Source: Anaerolineae bacterium
GTDB taxonomy: Bacteria > Chloroflexota > Anaerolineae > B4-G1 > SLSP01
Assembly: GCA_016934645.1 (NCBI GenBank)
Contig: JAFGSL010000299.1
Span: 1-22,255, forward strand
Length of the DNA: 22,255 bases
Direction of reading: 5' to 3'
This document shows, in pieces, positions 1 through 8,129 of the stretch. The position numbers and the translations under genes were made by a program. Numbering within the stretch: position 1 is the stretch's first letter; every line of letters begins with the position of its first letter. The notes below the pieces were generated by a model. That model worked only from the letters and a program-made list of their open reading frames with translations, searched no databases and had not been told where the DNA came from.

Positions 1-504
1 GCGGAGTTCGACGCCGTTCATCACGGCGTTTTCGGCGGCGGCGATGGTCGCGGCCCAGGGATCGCAGATGCCGCCCGTGGGACAGTACAGTGCGCCGCTC
101 ACGTCGGGGTTGATCGACGGCTCGCGCTCGCGCATGGCTTCGCTGGAAATGATCTCCGTAGGGACGCCACCGGCATCGCCGCGCCGCTTCAGCTCATCCA
201 GCGCCGCCAGCTCCTCAGGGCCGATGGCGACGACGTAGGTGCCCCTCCGTGCGAAGGGGAACTGCAATTCGGCGGCAAGCTGGTCCCACATCGCGTTACC
301 GGCGATGTTCGTCTCTGCCTTGAGCGAACCGGGCATCGCGTCGTAGCCGCCGTGGACGATGGCGGAGTTCGCCGCCGTCGCCCCCGTGCAGATGTCGGTT
401 TCTTTCTCGATCCACAGGATGTCGAGATCGTAGCGCGCGAGCGTGCGGGCGACCATCGATCCCACAATGCCCGCGCCGATGATAATGATGTCATGTTTGT
501 GCAT
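1..504 (-). CDS. FAD-dependent oxidoreductase, glycerol-3-phosphate dehydrogenase-like (3' part beyond window)
   Basis: Only the first 168 codons are present; the reading frame runs off the left edge. The N-terminus has a Rossmann dinucleotide-binding motif, IIGAGIVGS (Gly10, Gly12, Gly15), followed by an acidic strand end (WIEKE), as in FAD-binding oxidoreductases. The block AANSAIVHGGYDAMPGSLKA resembles the COG0579 family of glycerol-3-phosphate dehydrogenase/LhgO-like enzymes. The ATG is 3 bases after the glpK stop codon, so the two genes are almost certainly co-transcribed. The expected role is oxidation of the sn-glycerol 3-phosphate made by GlpK to dihydroxyacetone phosphate. The role is inferred from family resemblance and context. 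The substrate could differ, because COG0579 also includes 2-hydroxyglutarate oxidases. Confidence 0.82.
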   Translation of the reverse strand, partial: MHKHDIIIIGAGIVGSMVARTLARYDLDILWIEKETDICTGATAANSAIVHGGYDAMPGSLKAETNIAGNAMWDQLAAELQFPFARRGTYVVAIGPEELAALDELKRRGDAGGVPTEIISSEAMREREPSINPDVSGALYCPTGGICDPWAATIAAAENAVMNGVELR

Positions 505-507
505 AAG

Positions 508-2025
508 TTATTCTTCTCCTACCCAATCTAGCGTCCGCTGCACGGCCTTCTGCCAGCCTGCGTAGAGCGTCGCGCGTTTTTCCGCTGCCATCCCCGGCTC
601 GTAGGTTTTGTCGATGCCCCAATTCTGGCGCAGCGCGTCGAGGTCTTCCCAGAAACCGACCGCCAGCCCGGCGGCGTAGGCCGCGCCGAGCGCCGTCGTC
701 TCGGTGACGGTGGGGCGCACAACGGGGACGCCGAGAAGGTCGGCCTGGAACTGCATCAGCAGCTCATTGGCGACCATGCCGCCATACACCTTGAGCGAGG
801 TGAGCGCGACGCCGGAGTCTTTCTCCATCGCTTCCAGCACGTCGCGGGTCTGGTAGGCGGTGGCCTCCAGCGCGGCGCGGCAGATGTGGTTTTTGGTGAT
901 GTAGCGCGTCAGGCCGACCATCACGCCGCGTGCGTCACTGCGCCAGTACGGGGCGAAAAGCCCGGAGAAGGCGGGGACGATGTACATCCCGCCTGCATCG
1001 TCGACTTCGCGCGCCATGCCCTCGATCTGCGGGGCGCGGTCGAAGAAGCCCAGGTTATCGCGCAGCCATTGCACCAACGCGCCGGTGATGGCGATGGAGC
1101 CTTCCAGCGCGTAGACGGCGGGCGCATCGCCGAAGCGGTAACCGAGTGTAGTGAGCAGGCCGCTGTTCGAGGGAACGATCTCCGTGCCGGTGTTGAGCAG
1201 CATAAAGCAGCCCGTCCCGTAGGTGTTCTTGGCCTCGCCGGGCGTGAAGCACGTCTGCCCTACAAGCGCCGCCTGCTGGTCGCCCAGGTTGCCGGTGACG
1301 GGTAGATTCTCGCCGAAGGGGCCATCCTTGCGCGTAAAGCCGTACGGGCGGGGCACACTCGAAGATCGGATCTCCGGCAGCATTGAGCGCGGAATGCCTA
1401 GCGCGCGCAGGATGTCTGCATCCCAGTCCAGTGTCTTGAGGTCCATCAGCAGTGTGCGGCTCGCGTTGGTCACGTCGGTGATGTGGTCGCCGCCGTGCGG
1501 CCCGCCGGTGAGCCACCAGATCACCCACGTGTCGATGGTGCCGAAGAGCGCATCGCCCTTGTCAGCAGCGGCGCGCACGGCGGGTACGTTGTCCAGCATC
1601 CACTTGACTTTTGGGCCGGCGAAGTAGGTCGCCAGCGGTAGCCCGGTGGTGGGACGGAAGCGATCCTGCCCGCCCTCGAGCGCCAGCGCGTCGCAGATGG
1701 CTTTGGTGCGCGTATCTTGCCAGACGATGGCGTTGTAGAGCGGCTGGCCCGTGCGCCGGTCCCAGACGAGCGTGGTCTCGCGCTGGTTGGTGATCCCCAC
1801 AGCGGCGATGGCCCCGCTGGGGATGTTGCCCTGCGTCAACGTCTGGCGAATGACTTTCTGTGTCTTTTCCCAGATTTCGAGTGGGTTGTGCTCTACCCAA
1901 CCGGGTTGGGGGTAGATTTGTTCGTGTTCCTCGTAGGACCAGATGGCGGGCTTTCCGCTGTGATCGAAGAGGATACAGCGCGTGCCGGTCGTGCCCTGGT
2001 CAATAGCGGCAATGTATTGTGTCAT
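508..2025 (-). CDS. glpK: Glycerol kinase
   Basis: A 505-residue FGGY-family kinase of normal length; it phosphorylates glycerol with ATP to sn-glycerol 3-phosphate in the cytoplasm. Visible hallmarks are the N-terminal phosphate loop DQGTTGTR (residues 9-16), the glycerol-binding NQRETT (80-85), [10 protein letters not shown] carrying the putative catalytic base Asp249, [14 protein letters not shown] (267-280), and the C-terminal [15 protein letters not shown] and [16 protein letters not shown] blocks. The start is supported by AGGAGG 5 bases upstream of the ATG. One oddity: the normally conserved Asp of the C-terminal V-D-G-G motif is Tyr414 here (VYGGMVAN). It leads a glycerol operon with the oxidoreductase that follows. 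The protease gene on the same strand ends 30 bases upstream, and no terminator is visible between them. Confidence 0.97.
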   Translation of the reverse strand: MTQYIAAIDQGTTGTRCILFDHSGKPAIWSYEEHEQIYPQPGWVEHNPLEIWEKTQKVIRQTLTQGNIPSGAIAAVGITNQRETTLVWDRRTGQPLYNAIVWQDTRTKAICDALALEGGQDRFRPTTGLPLATYFAGPKVKWMLDNVPAVRAAADKGDALFGTIDTWVIWWLTGGPHGGDHITDVTNASRTLLMDLKTLDWDADILRALGIPRSMLPEIRSSSVPRPYGFTRKDGPFGENLPVTGNLGDQQAALVGQTCFTPGEAKNTYGTGCFMLLNTGTEIVPSNSGLLTTLGYRFGDAPAVYALEGSIAITGALVQWLRDNLGFFDRAPQIEGMAREVDDAGGMYIVPAFSGLFAPYWRSDARGVMVGLTRYITKNHICRAALEATAYQTRDVLEAMEKDSGVALTSLKVYGGMVANELLMQFQADLLGVPVVRPTVTETTALGAAYAAGLAVGFWEDLDALRQNWGIDKTYEPGMAAEKRATLYAGWQKAVQRTLDWVGEE

Positions 2026-2055
2026 CGATACCTCCTGGATGATGGGGCTGAAACG

Positions 2056-4677
2056 CTATGGTGTCGCGACGAATATGAGATCGTCCACGAAAAGGCTGCT
2101 GCTGCTTAAGTGATCGGTCGTCGCCGTGATGCTGAGTGTGACGGTCATTCCGGTATAGGAACTTAAGTCTAGTTTCTCCTGAACCCATCCGCCTGTATTA
2201 TTCGAGATGCATAGCTCGTAAGTTTGAATTGCCGTATCGTTGATGCGGATCTGGCCGAAGTCATGGCCGCAAGCATCTCCAGAATCGATCCAATACCAAT
2301 ACTTCAGGTAGGGGGTGTTGGCCGGAATTGCAAGTGAACGTTGGATATAGGCGCTTTCGTCGTTATCGCCGCCGAGCCATGCGGCCCAATCCCCGCTGTG
2401 GGCTGTGACCCCGCCCACAAACGAGTTGGCGATCACCACCCGTCCCTTTGCAGAATACATGCTCCAGCCATTGAGACCACTCTCGAAGTCCCCGTTGGAG
2501 ATGGGGGTATCGAGAATTGGTGGCGTGTAGGCTCTCAGCGTCAACGGCAGATACACATAACTGGTGACGATGACGGTTTGGACCGCGCTCCACGGACTGC
2601 GCCCGGTAGGTCCGGCGGCGCGGACACGATAGTGCCATTGTCCCCCGCTCTGCTCGGTAACGGTGTAGATAGACTGCGCTCCAGCGTAAACGACGAGCGG
2701 GTTGGTGAAGTAGGCGCTGATGCTTTCCTCCAATGTGTAGACGGTTGCGCTGGCTACATCGGTCCAATCCAGGCTGTAGTCACCGTCGCGGTCATCGCTG
2801 AGCACGGTGAGGGTAGGGGATGCCAGCGGAGAGGGATCAACGGTGGTGGAGACGGGTGTACTCCAGGGACCGATCAAGTCCCCATAGGTTGCACGTGCGC
2901 GATAGTACCACGTCCCGTCGGGCTGCCCGGTGACGTTGTAGGCTGTGGATGAGCCGACGTAGCGGGTGATAGGGGTAATGAAAGTGGATGTTGTATCCTG
3001 CACAAGTTCGTAGGCATACGCACCTGCTACAGACGACCACTGGACGGTGTAGGCGTCGGCGTTCGTTGGATTGTCAATAGCTATCATCACGGGAGCGGCG
3101 GGCAGAACGGTGACAGATTGTATGTTGCTCCAATCACTAGTGTTGCCAAGAGCATTGATGGCGCGGGCGCGGTAATACCACACGCCGACATTCTGCCCGA
3201 CGACGTGCGTCTGTGTGTATGTCCCGCTGTAGCGCGTCGTGGGGGAGCTGAAGCTCTCCGTATTGGATTCCTGAAGCAGATAGCTGGCGGCATCTGGGAC
3301 GGTGCTCCATGTGACCGTATAAGTGTGGTCACCATCGATGTTGTCGATGGCGGCAAGTGCTGGCGGGTCCGGTGGAACCAGATTCAACAGTGCCGTATAG
3401 GCGTTGATGCGGCCCCAGCCATAATCCTGATCCTTGCCCACCGCCCCCAGGTCATCCGCTGTCTGCTCAATGAGGTTTTGCACTTCGTTATTCGTGAGTG
3501 TGGGAGCCATCGACCAGATTAGCGCGGCTAATCCGGAAACGTGAGGCGTTGCTTGCGAAGTGCCTTGCAGGTAGTCGTAATTTTGTAGATAACCTTTGTA
3601 TATCGTCATGTACACGGCATAGGTCGGCATCGTGCTGTAGATACCACCCGTACGGACAGTTGTAAAGATTTCCCCGCCGGGCGCGGCGATGTCGCAGTGC
3701 GAACCATACTGGGAATAGTAGGTGTAACTTTCGCCAATATCGGTCGCCGCTACGGCTATCACGTTGTTGTAGGCGGCAGGATATTGGGTGGGGTTGGTGT
3801 ATTGCACATCGTTGATGGTGCAACTGATACGGCAGTTGCCCATTGCCGCGATGACTAGGCTGCCTGCCGCGTGTGCTGCGTTGACGGCATCCTGCATTGT
3901 CTGTGAGTAATATATGCCGCCCAGACTCAGATTGAGGATGTCTGCGCCGTTTTGGTAGGCCCAGGTGATACCGTCGGTGATATCAGCATTGGAGCCACTG
4001 CCGGTGTCGTCCAGCACACGCACAGGCATAATCTGTGCACTCCATGCCATGCCCGCCACACCGATGCCATTATTGGTGATAGCGGCCGCAATACCCGAGA
4101 CGTGGGTACCATGCCCATGCTTGTCGGTTGGATCGTCATCATCGCCGACAAAGTCATACCCGGCCACAAGCTTACTCGCTAGATCGGGATGACTCTTATC
4201 CACACCGGAATCGATGATAGCTATAATGACGTCACTGCTGCCTGTGGTGATGCCCCACGCGCCAGGCGATTGGATGATACTATGCGCCCACTGGTTGCTG
4301 TAGTAAGCGTCGTTGGGGATAAGGTCGAAGGCGTGATAGACGTAGTTAGGTTCGGCGTAAATCACGCCGGGATCGGCGTTGAGTGCGGCAGCGATTTCCA
4401 GTTCGCGCCCTTCCGGTACACGCACCAGTTGCACATTGCTGTTGTACAGCGAGCGGATGGGACTCATAGCATACTTCTCCAGCGTAAGTTGTGTGATATG
4501 GCTCGCGGCTTTGTCTTCGAAGCGCACCAACAGTTCGCCGGGCGCGAATGCCGCTGGAGAAGGTGTGATCTCATCAGCCATTTCGCGGGTTGTCTGTGTT
4601 AGCGCAGGGGTATCAGTGAGTAGCATACTGGGGAGTAATAACAGTGCCAGAATCAATCGCATGGGATGCATTTGCAT
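2056..4677 (-). CDS. Secreted subtilisin-like serine protease (S8) with FN3-like repeats
   Basis: An 873-residue exported protease. Start ATG 4677 is chosen because AGGAGA lies 7 bases upstream and a signal peptide follows (MRLILALLLLPSMLL, cleavage near residues 24-30); the frame is open further upstream, but that stretch is not signal-like. Order: propeptide-like region (about 45-115), S8 catalytic domain (about 120-433) with Asp156 (IIDSGVD), His189 (HGHGTHVSG), oxyanion Asn281 and Ser374 (GTSQATPHVSG), then three FN3-like repeats (about 438-525, 526-614, 620-705) each with a W-Y/H-Y-R-x-R-A strand. Next come YVYLPLTLR (707-715) and a C-terminal beta-sandwich-like domain (about 722-873) opening with NGDFESGLNGW. 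It is probably an extracellular or surface proteinase for nutrient scavenging. The C-terminal domain resembles carbohydrate-binding or P-domain-like folds, but I cannot say which. Confidence 0.95.
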   Translation of the reverse strand: MQMHPMRLILALLLLPSMLLTDTPALTQTTREMADEITPSPAAFAPGELLVRFEDKAASHITQLTLEKYAMSPIRSLYNSNVQLVRVPEGRELEIAAALNADPGVIYAEPNYVYHAFDLIPNDAYYSNQWAHSIIQSPGAWGITTGSSDVIIAIIDSGVDKSHPDLASKLVAGYDFVGDDDDPTDKHGHGTHVSGIAAAITNNGIGVAGMAWSAQIMPVRVLDDTGSGSNADITDGITWAYQNGADILNLSLGGIYYSQTMQDAVNAAHAAGSLVIAAMGNCRISCTINDVQYTNPTQYPAAYNNVIAVAATDIGESYTYYSQYGSHCDIAAPGGEIFTTVRTGGIYSTMPTYAVYMTIYKGYLQNYDYLQGTSQATPHVSGLAALIWSMAPTLTNNEVQNLIEQTADDLGAVGKDQDYGWGRINAYTALLNLVPPDPPALAAIDNIDGDHTYTVTWSTVPDAASYLLQESNTESFSSPTTRYSGTYTQTHVVGQNVGVWYYRARAINALGNTSDWSNIQSVTVLPAAPVMIAIDNPTNADAYTVQWSSVAGAYAYELVQDTTSTFITPITRYVGSSTAYNVTGQPDGTWYYRARATYGDLIGPWSTPVSTTVDPSPLASPTLTVLSDDRDGDYSLDWTDVASATVYTLEESISAYFTNPLVVYAGAQSIYTVTEQSGGQWHYRVRAAGPTGRSPWSAVQTVIVTSYVYLPLTLRAYTPPILDTPISNGDFESGLNGWSMYSAKGRVVIANSFVGGVTAHSGDWAAWLGGDNDESAYIQRSLAIPANTPYLKYWYWIDSGDACGHDFGQIRINDTAIQTYELCISNNTGGWVQEKLDLSSYTGMTVTLSITATTDHLSSSSLFVDDLIFVATP

Positions 4678-4684
4678 AGTTGGT

Positions 4685-4690
4685 TCTCCT
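4685..4690 (-). promoter_or_regulatory. Ribosome binding site fixing the protease start
   Basis: AGGAGA on the minus strand, 7 bases before ATG 4677. It selects this ATG over the open upstream extension to 4824, which lacks a comparable site and would place a charged stretch before the signal peptide. Confidence 0.7.
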
Positions 4691-4778
4691 GAAAATAGTC
4701 GGATAGTCACAGGTCGGGTCTTCGGACAGCCCTTCGTTTGTTCATCTGCTGTGGCCATTTTCGACCGCATTGCCCCTG

Positions 4779-4784
4779 AGTATA
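4779..4784 (-). promoter_or_regulatory. Possible -10 element for the protease gene
   Basis: TATACT on the minus strand matches the sigma-70 -10 consensus at 5 of 6 positions. No good -35 lies at the expected distance, so support is weak. If used, the transcript would have a leader of roughly 95 bases and could not include the far-upstream start codons. Confidence 0.3.
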
Positions 4785-4826
4785 GCGCGATTTTGTAGAA
4801 AGACCACGTAAAGGAGGGGTTCATAC

Positions 4827-4854
4827 TTGCTTGCTACAGTCTAGGGGGTACAAT
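4827..4854 (+). promoter_or_regulatory. Candidate sigma-70 promoter of the SHMT-GcvT fusion
   Basis: TTGCTT (3 of 6 to consensus), 16-base spacer, TACAAT (5 of 6). Predicted transcription start is near 4861, giving a leader of about 50 bases before ATG 4913. That leader is too short to hold a glycine riboswitch, and none is seen. Confidence 0.4.
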
Positions 4855-4912
4855 GAGCTAATCGTTGGACTATTCGACGAACGACCACCAGACTATTTTC
4901 GAGGAGTGCGTT

Positions 4913-7900
4913 ATGAGAGATTTCTTGTTCTATGAAGCGTTGACTGAGCTAGACCCTGAGCTTGCTCGCCTGATTGGCTATGAAACCGAGCGCCAGGCCC
5001 GCAAATTGGTGATGGTGCCATCTGAGTCCATTGCGCCTTTGGCTGTCCATGAGGCGCTGGGATCGGCTTTCTCACACATTTATGCGGAGGGCTATCCCAA
5101 GGAACGCACCCGCAAGTGGACCCAGGCGGAGACTTTGGACTACGAGGCTGTGCTAGGCAATTACCGGCGCTATGCTGATCCGCGCTATTACAAAGGTGTG
5201 GAATACGCGGATGTGCTTGAGATGCTCACGCGCCGCCGTGTAGCTGATGCCTTTGCCACTGCCACCATACCTGCCGAAAAGCTCTACGTCAACGTACAGG
5301 CGCTGTCCGGTGCGCCTGCGAACACCGCTGTTCAGTACGCACTGCTTGAACCTGGTGAGACCATTCTCTCTATGGCGCTGCACGTCGGCGGGCATTTGAG
5401 TCACGGTAGCAAGGTTGCCTGGTCGGGCAAAACGTATCAAGTGGTCAGCTACAGTGTCGATCCATACGGCGAGCGTTTGGATTACGATGCGTTGCGCGCG
5501 CAGGCATTGGACGTGCATCCTAAGCTCATTATCGCCGGTTACACATCCTATCCCTGGGCACCCGATTGGGAGAAGTTCCGCGCCATTGCCGATGAGGTGG
5601 GAGCGTATCTGCTGGCCGACATTGCTCACGTCGCCGGGCTGGTCATCGGTGGAGTGTATCCCAATCCTGTGGGTATTGCCGACGCGGTGACGTTTACCAC
5701 ACACAAGACACTTAACGGGCCGCGTGGAGCCGTCATCATCACACACAGACAATCGTTGGGCCGCAAATTCGACCGCGCCGTCTTCCCTGGATTCCAGGGC
5801 GGGCCGCATATGGAGATCATTGCAGGGATAGCGGCAGCGATGCAGATCGCGCGCACCGAGAAGTACCGTGAGCTACAATGGCAGACAGTACGCAACGCCG
5901 TTGCTCTGGCTGAGGCGCTGCAGGCAGAGGGCGTCCGTGTTCCCTATGGTGGCACCGACACGCACCTGTTGCTCTTCGACTGCAAGACTATCGTGGGGCC
6001 ATACGGCACGCCGCTGATGGGCGATCCGGCCGCGCGTATCCTGGACATTGCCGGGATCGTCGCCAACCGCAACACCATTCCTGGTGACACAACTGCCGCG
6101 TATCCCTCGGGAGTGCGTCTGGGTACAGCGTGGCTCACACAGCGCGGTTTCGCCGAACCGGAGATGCAACGCATCGCACAGATTATCGCGCGGCTGCTGC
6201 AGGGAATGCAGCCATACAAACTGCAGCGCCGCACCAAAGTCGAATACTGCGCGCGCGTTGATTTCGACGTGTTGGAAGCGGCGAAACTCGACGTCGCGGC
6301 GCTGGCAGAACAGGCTGCTGCACCGGAATGTTTTCCTTCATGTTGCTGTACTTCTGATAGTATGTATCCCCATTTTTACTATCTCGACGATGTGTTACGT
6401 GGCAATGGCGTCTACGAGCGCTTGGAGCTGATAGGCGCGCTGGCCAGCCTTTTCGTGTATTACCTAACCCCGTCGTATGTAACGGACATGGTAGATGGCA
6501 GTACACGCTCCATCACTTTGTTGGAAGCCGACGGGCGGATTATGGCTGCCGGTGTGCTGACGCGTGTGAGCGCGACAGTCTACTGGTTGGATGTGCCTAC
6601 CGACGTGGCCCAGCGCGTGATGACGTGGTTGCGGGCGCTCGTCGATGGTTATGTCGTCACCGATGATGTTTATGGGCGACTGCTGCCCATCGACGCTGTC
6701 CGCGATCTGGGCGAGGTACCCGCCCCGCCAGTCGCCATCACACCCGAGAACGGGCCATTTAGCAAGCCGTACTTTATCGGCGCGTGGTCGCGTAAGGAGC
6801 CTGCCGGCGACGCGTTGCCACGTTTTGTGTGGCAGGAACCGGAGGAGGGGGCGCAGACGCCCTTGCGCAAGACACGCCTGCATGCTGTCCACCGCGCGAT
6901 GGGCGCGCGGATGGTGCCTTTTGGCGGATGGGACATGCCGGTCTGGTACACGGGCAATCTAGAAGAGCACCGCGCCGTGCGTGAGGCGGCGGGGCTTTTC
7001 GACGTGAGCCACATGGGATGTTGGGATGTGCGCGGTCCCGAAGCAGCCCGTTTCCTCAACCTGGTGCTGGTCAATGAAATTCACGATCTGGGCGTGGGGC
7101 GCTCGCAATACACGTCCTTCTTTGACGTCGATGGCGCACCACTCGACGATCTTCTGGTGTACCGGCTTAGTACAAAGCATTACCTTCTCGTCGTCAACGC
7201 CTCCAATAATGACAAGGACTGGGCCTGGATCAACAGTGTGCTCAACGGCACGGTGCAGATCGACGCTCAACGACCTTGGGTGAAATGGACGGGCGCGGGT
7301 GTTACGTTGCGCGATCTGCGGGACGAAGTCGCTGGCGCGGCTATGCGCGCGGAACTGGCGTTGCAAGGCCCTCGGTCGCGCGACATCCTGCTCGCGTTGG
7401 GTGGCTCGGCGCAGGATGTGGACCGTGTCAGGCGTTTGCCTTGGGCTGGCATTACCCGCGTCACCCTAGGGGATTTCGACATTATCGTGAGTCGCACCGG
7501 CTATACCGGCGAGCGCATAGCCTACGAGTTGTTCGTCCATCCGGACTGGCTGGTGGAGTTCTGGCAAGCGCTGCTGGCGACCGGCGAACCCTTTGGGCTG
7601 AAACCGTGCGGTCTGGCGGCTCGCGATAGCCTGCGCCTGGAAGCTGGTTTGCCTCTGTATGGGCATGAGATGGCTGGGCCGCTCAACCTGACAATGGCCG
7701 AGGCTGGCTTTGGCCTATACGTGAAAATCCGCAAGCCATTCTTCGTGGGCCGAGAGGCGTTTATCGCTCGTGACGCGCGGCGTGAGGGTAGGGTGATCCG
7801 TTTTGGTGTACCGGAGAAAGGTCCTATGCCGCAGCAGGGCGATCCTGTGGTCGATGGCAAGGGGAAGGTTGCAGGCTTTGTGACGAGTTGCGCCATCGAC

Positions 7901-8080
7901 ACTGAGGGGCAGCAAGTGGGACAGGCATATGTGCGGGACGCCTACACTGCTGTGGATACCCACCTGGCCGTGTTGGTGTCACCGCGCCGCGAACCGAAGC
8001 CGCGTGCACAACTCACGCTTGGAGATCGCACGCAGTTGCCAGTGGGGATTGTGGTGTTAAGCCGCTTCCCAAAGCGATAA
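4913..8080 (+). CDS. Bifunctional serine hydroxymethyltransferase / glycine-cleavage T protein fusion
   Basis: A 1055-residue protein. Start ATG 4913 is chosen over an in-frame TTG at 4865 because GAGGAG lies 6 bases upstream. Residues about 1-435 are SHMT: VPSES (35-39), YAEGYP (57-62), RYYKGVEY (91-98), SGAPAN (132-137), GGHLSHG (159-165), [12 protein letters not shown]-lysine Lys265 (TFTTHK), Arg402. Residues about 645-1055 are aminomethyltransferase (GcvT): FDVSHMG (696-702), GRSQYT (729-734), LDDLLVY with catalytic Asp745/746, [17 protein letters not shown] (904-920). Between them lie about 200 residues of unassigned character with a cysteine cluster (473-479). GcvT makes 5,10-methylene-THF from the glycine-derived aminomethyl group on H protein; SHMT uses it with a second glycine to make serine. 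The fusion could couple these steps. About 26 extra residues sit in the SHMT substrate loop (63-90). No gcvP or gcvH is present in the window. Confidence 0.96.
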   Translation: MRDFLFYEALTELDPELARLIGYETERQARKLVMVPSESIAPLAVHEALGSAFSHIYAEGYPKERTRKWTQAETLDYEAVLGNYRRYADPRYYKGVEYADVLEMLTRRRVADAFATATIPAEKLYVNVQALSGAPANTAVQYALLEPGETILSMALHVGGHLSHGSKVAWSGKTYQVVSYSVDPYGERLDYDALRAQALDVHPKLIIAGYTSYPWAPDWEKFRAIADEVGAYLLADIAHVAGLVIGGVYPNPVGIADAVTFTTHKTLNGPRGAVIITHRQSLGRKFDRAVFPGFQGGPHMEIIAGIAAAMQIARTEKYRELQWQTVRNAVALAEALQAEGVRVPYGGTDTHLLLFDCKTIVGPYGTPLMGDPAARILDIAGIVANRNTIPGDTTAAYPSGVRLGTAWLTQRGFAEPEMQRIAQIIARLLQGMQPYKLQRRTKVEYCARVDFDVLEAAKLDVAALAEQAAAPECFPSCCCTSDSMYPHFYYLDDVLRGNGVYERLELIGALASLFVYYLTPSYVTDMVDGSTRSITLLEADGRIMAAGVLTRVSATVYWLDVPTDVAQRVMTWLRALVDGYVVTDDVYGRLLPIDAVRDLGEVPAPPVAITPENGPFSKPYFIGAWSRKEPAGDALPRFVWQEPEEGAQTPLRKTRLHAVHRAMGARMVPFGGWDMPVWYTGNLEEHRAVREAAGLFDVSHMGCWDVRGPEAARFLNLVLVNEIHDLGVGRSQYTSFFDVDGAPLDDLLVYRLSTKHYLLVVNASNNDKDWAWINSVLNGTVQIDAQRPWVKWTGAGVTLRDLRDEVAGAAMRAELALQGPRSRDILLALGGSAQDVDRVRRLPWAGITRVTLGDFDIIVSRTGYTGERIAYELFVHPDWLVEFWQALLATGEPFGLKPCGLAARDSLRLEAGLPLYGHEMAGPLNLTMAEAGFGLYVKIRKPFFVGREAFIARDARREGRVIRFGVPEKGPMPQQGDPVVDGKGKVAGFVTSCAIDTEGQQVGQAYVRDAYTAVDTHLAVLVSPRREPKPRAQLTLGDRTQLPVGIVVLSRFPKR

Positions 8081-8096
8081 GAGACGTATCACATAT

Positions 8097-8129
8097 GCTG
8101 CGCAGGGGTAAACCTGCGCAGCGTTTTTT
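8097..8129 (+). terminator. Intrinsic terminator after the SHMT-GcvT gene
   Basis: A perfect 10-bp stem, GCTGCGCAGG (8097-8106) with CCTGCGCAGC (8113-8122), and a 6-base loop, followed by G and TTTTTT. The T-run overlaps the stop codon (8130-8128) of the convergent histidine kinase gene. On the minus strand the hairpin has no T-run after it, so termination should be mainly rightward. Confidence 0.93.

Noticed and set aside
2341..4602. Several long open frames on the plus strand opposite the protease gene
   Set aside because: They lack ribosome sites and recognisable motifs, and lie wholly inside a gene with intact catalytic residues; they are shadows of its codon bias.
4678..4824. N-terminal extension of the protease reading frame to 4824
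   Set aside because: It is open but has no ribosome site, puts a hydrophilic stretch before an obvious signal peptide, and lies partly upstream of the possible -10 element.
4860..4912. Glycine riboswitch before the SHMT-GcvT gene
   Set aside because: The predicted leader is only about 50 bases, far too short for a glycine aptamer, and no matching motif is seen.
5153..5809. A 218-codon open frame antisense to the SHMT domain
   Set aside because: There is no start signal or family resemblance, and it is opposite highly conserved SHMT motifs.
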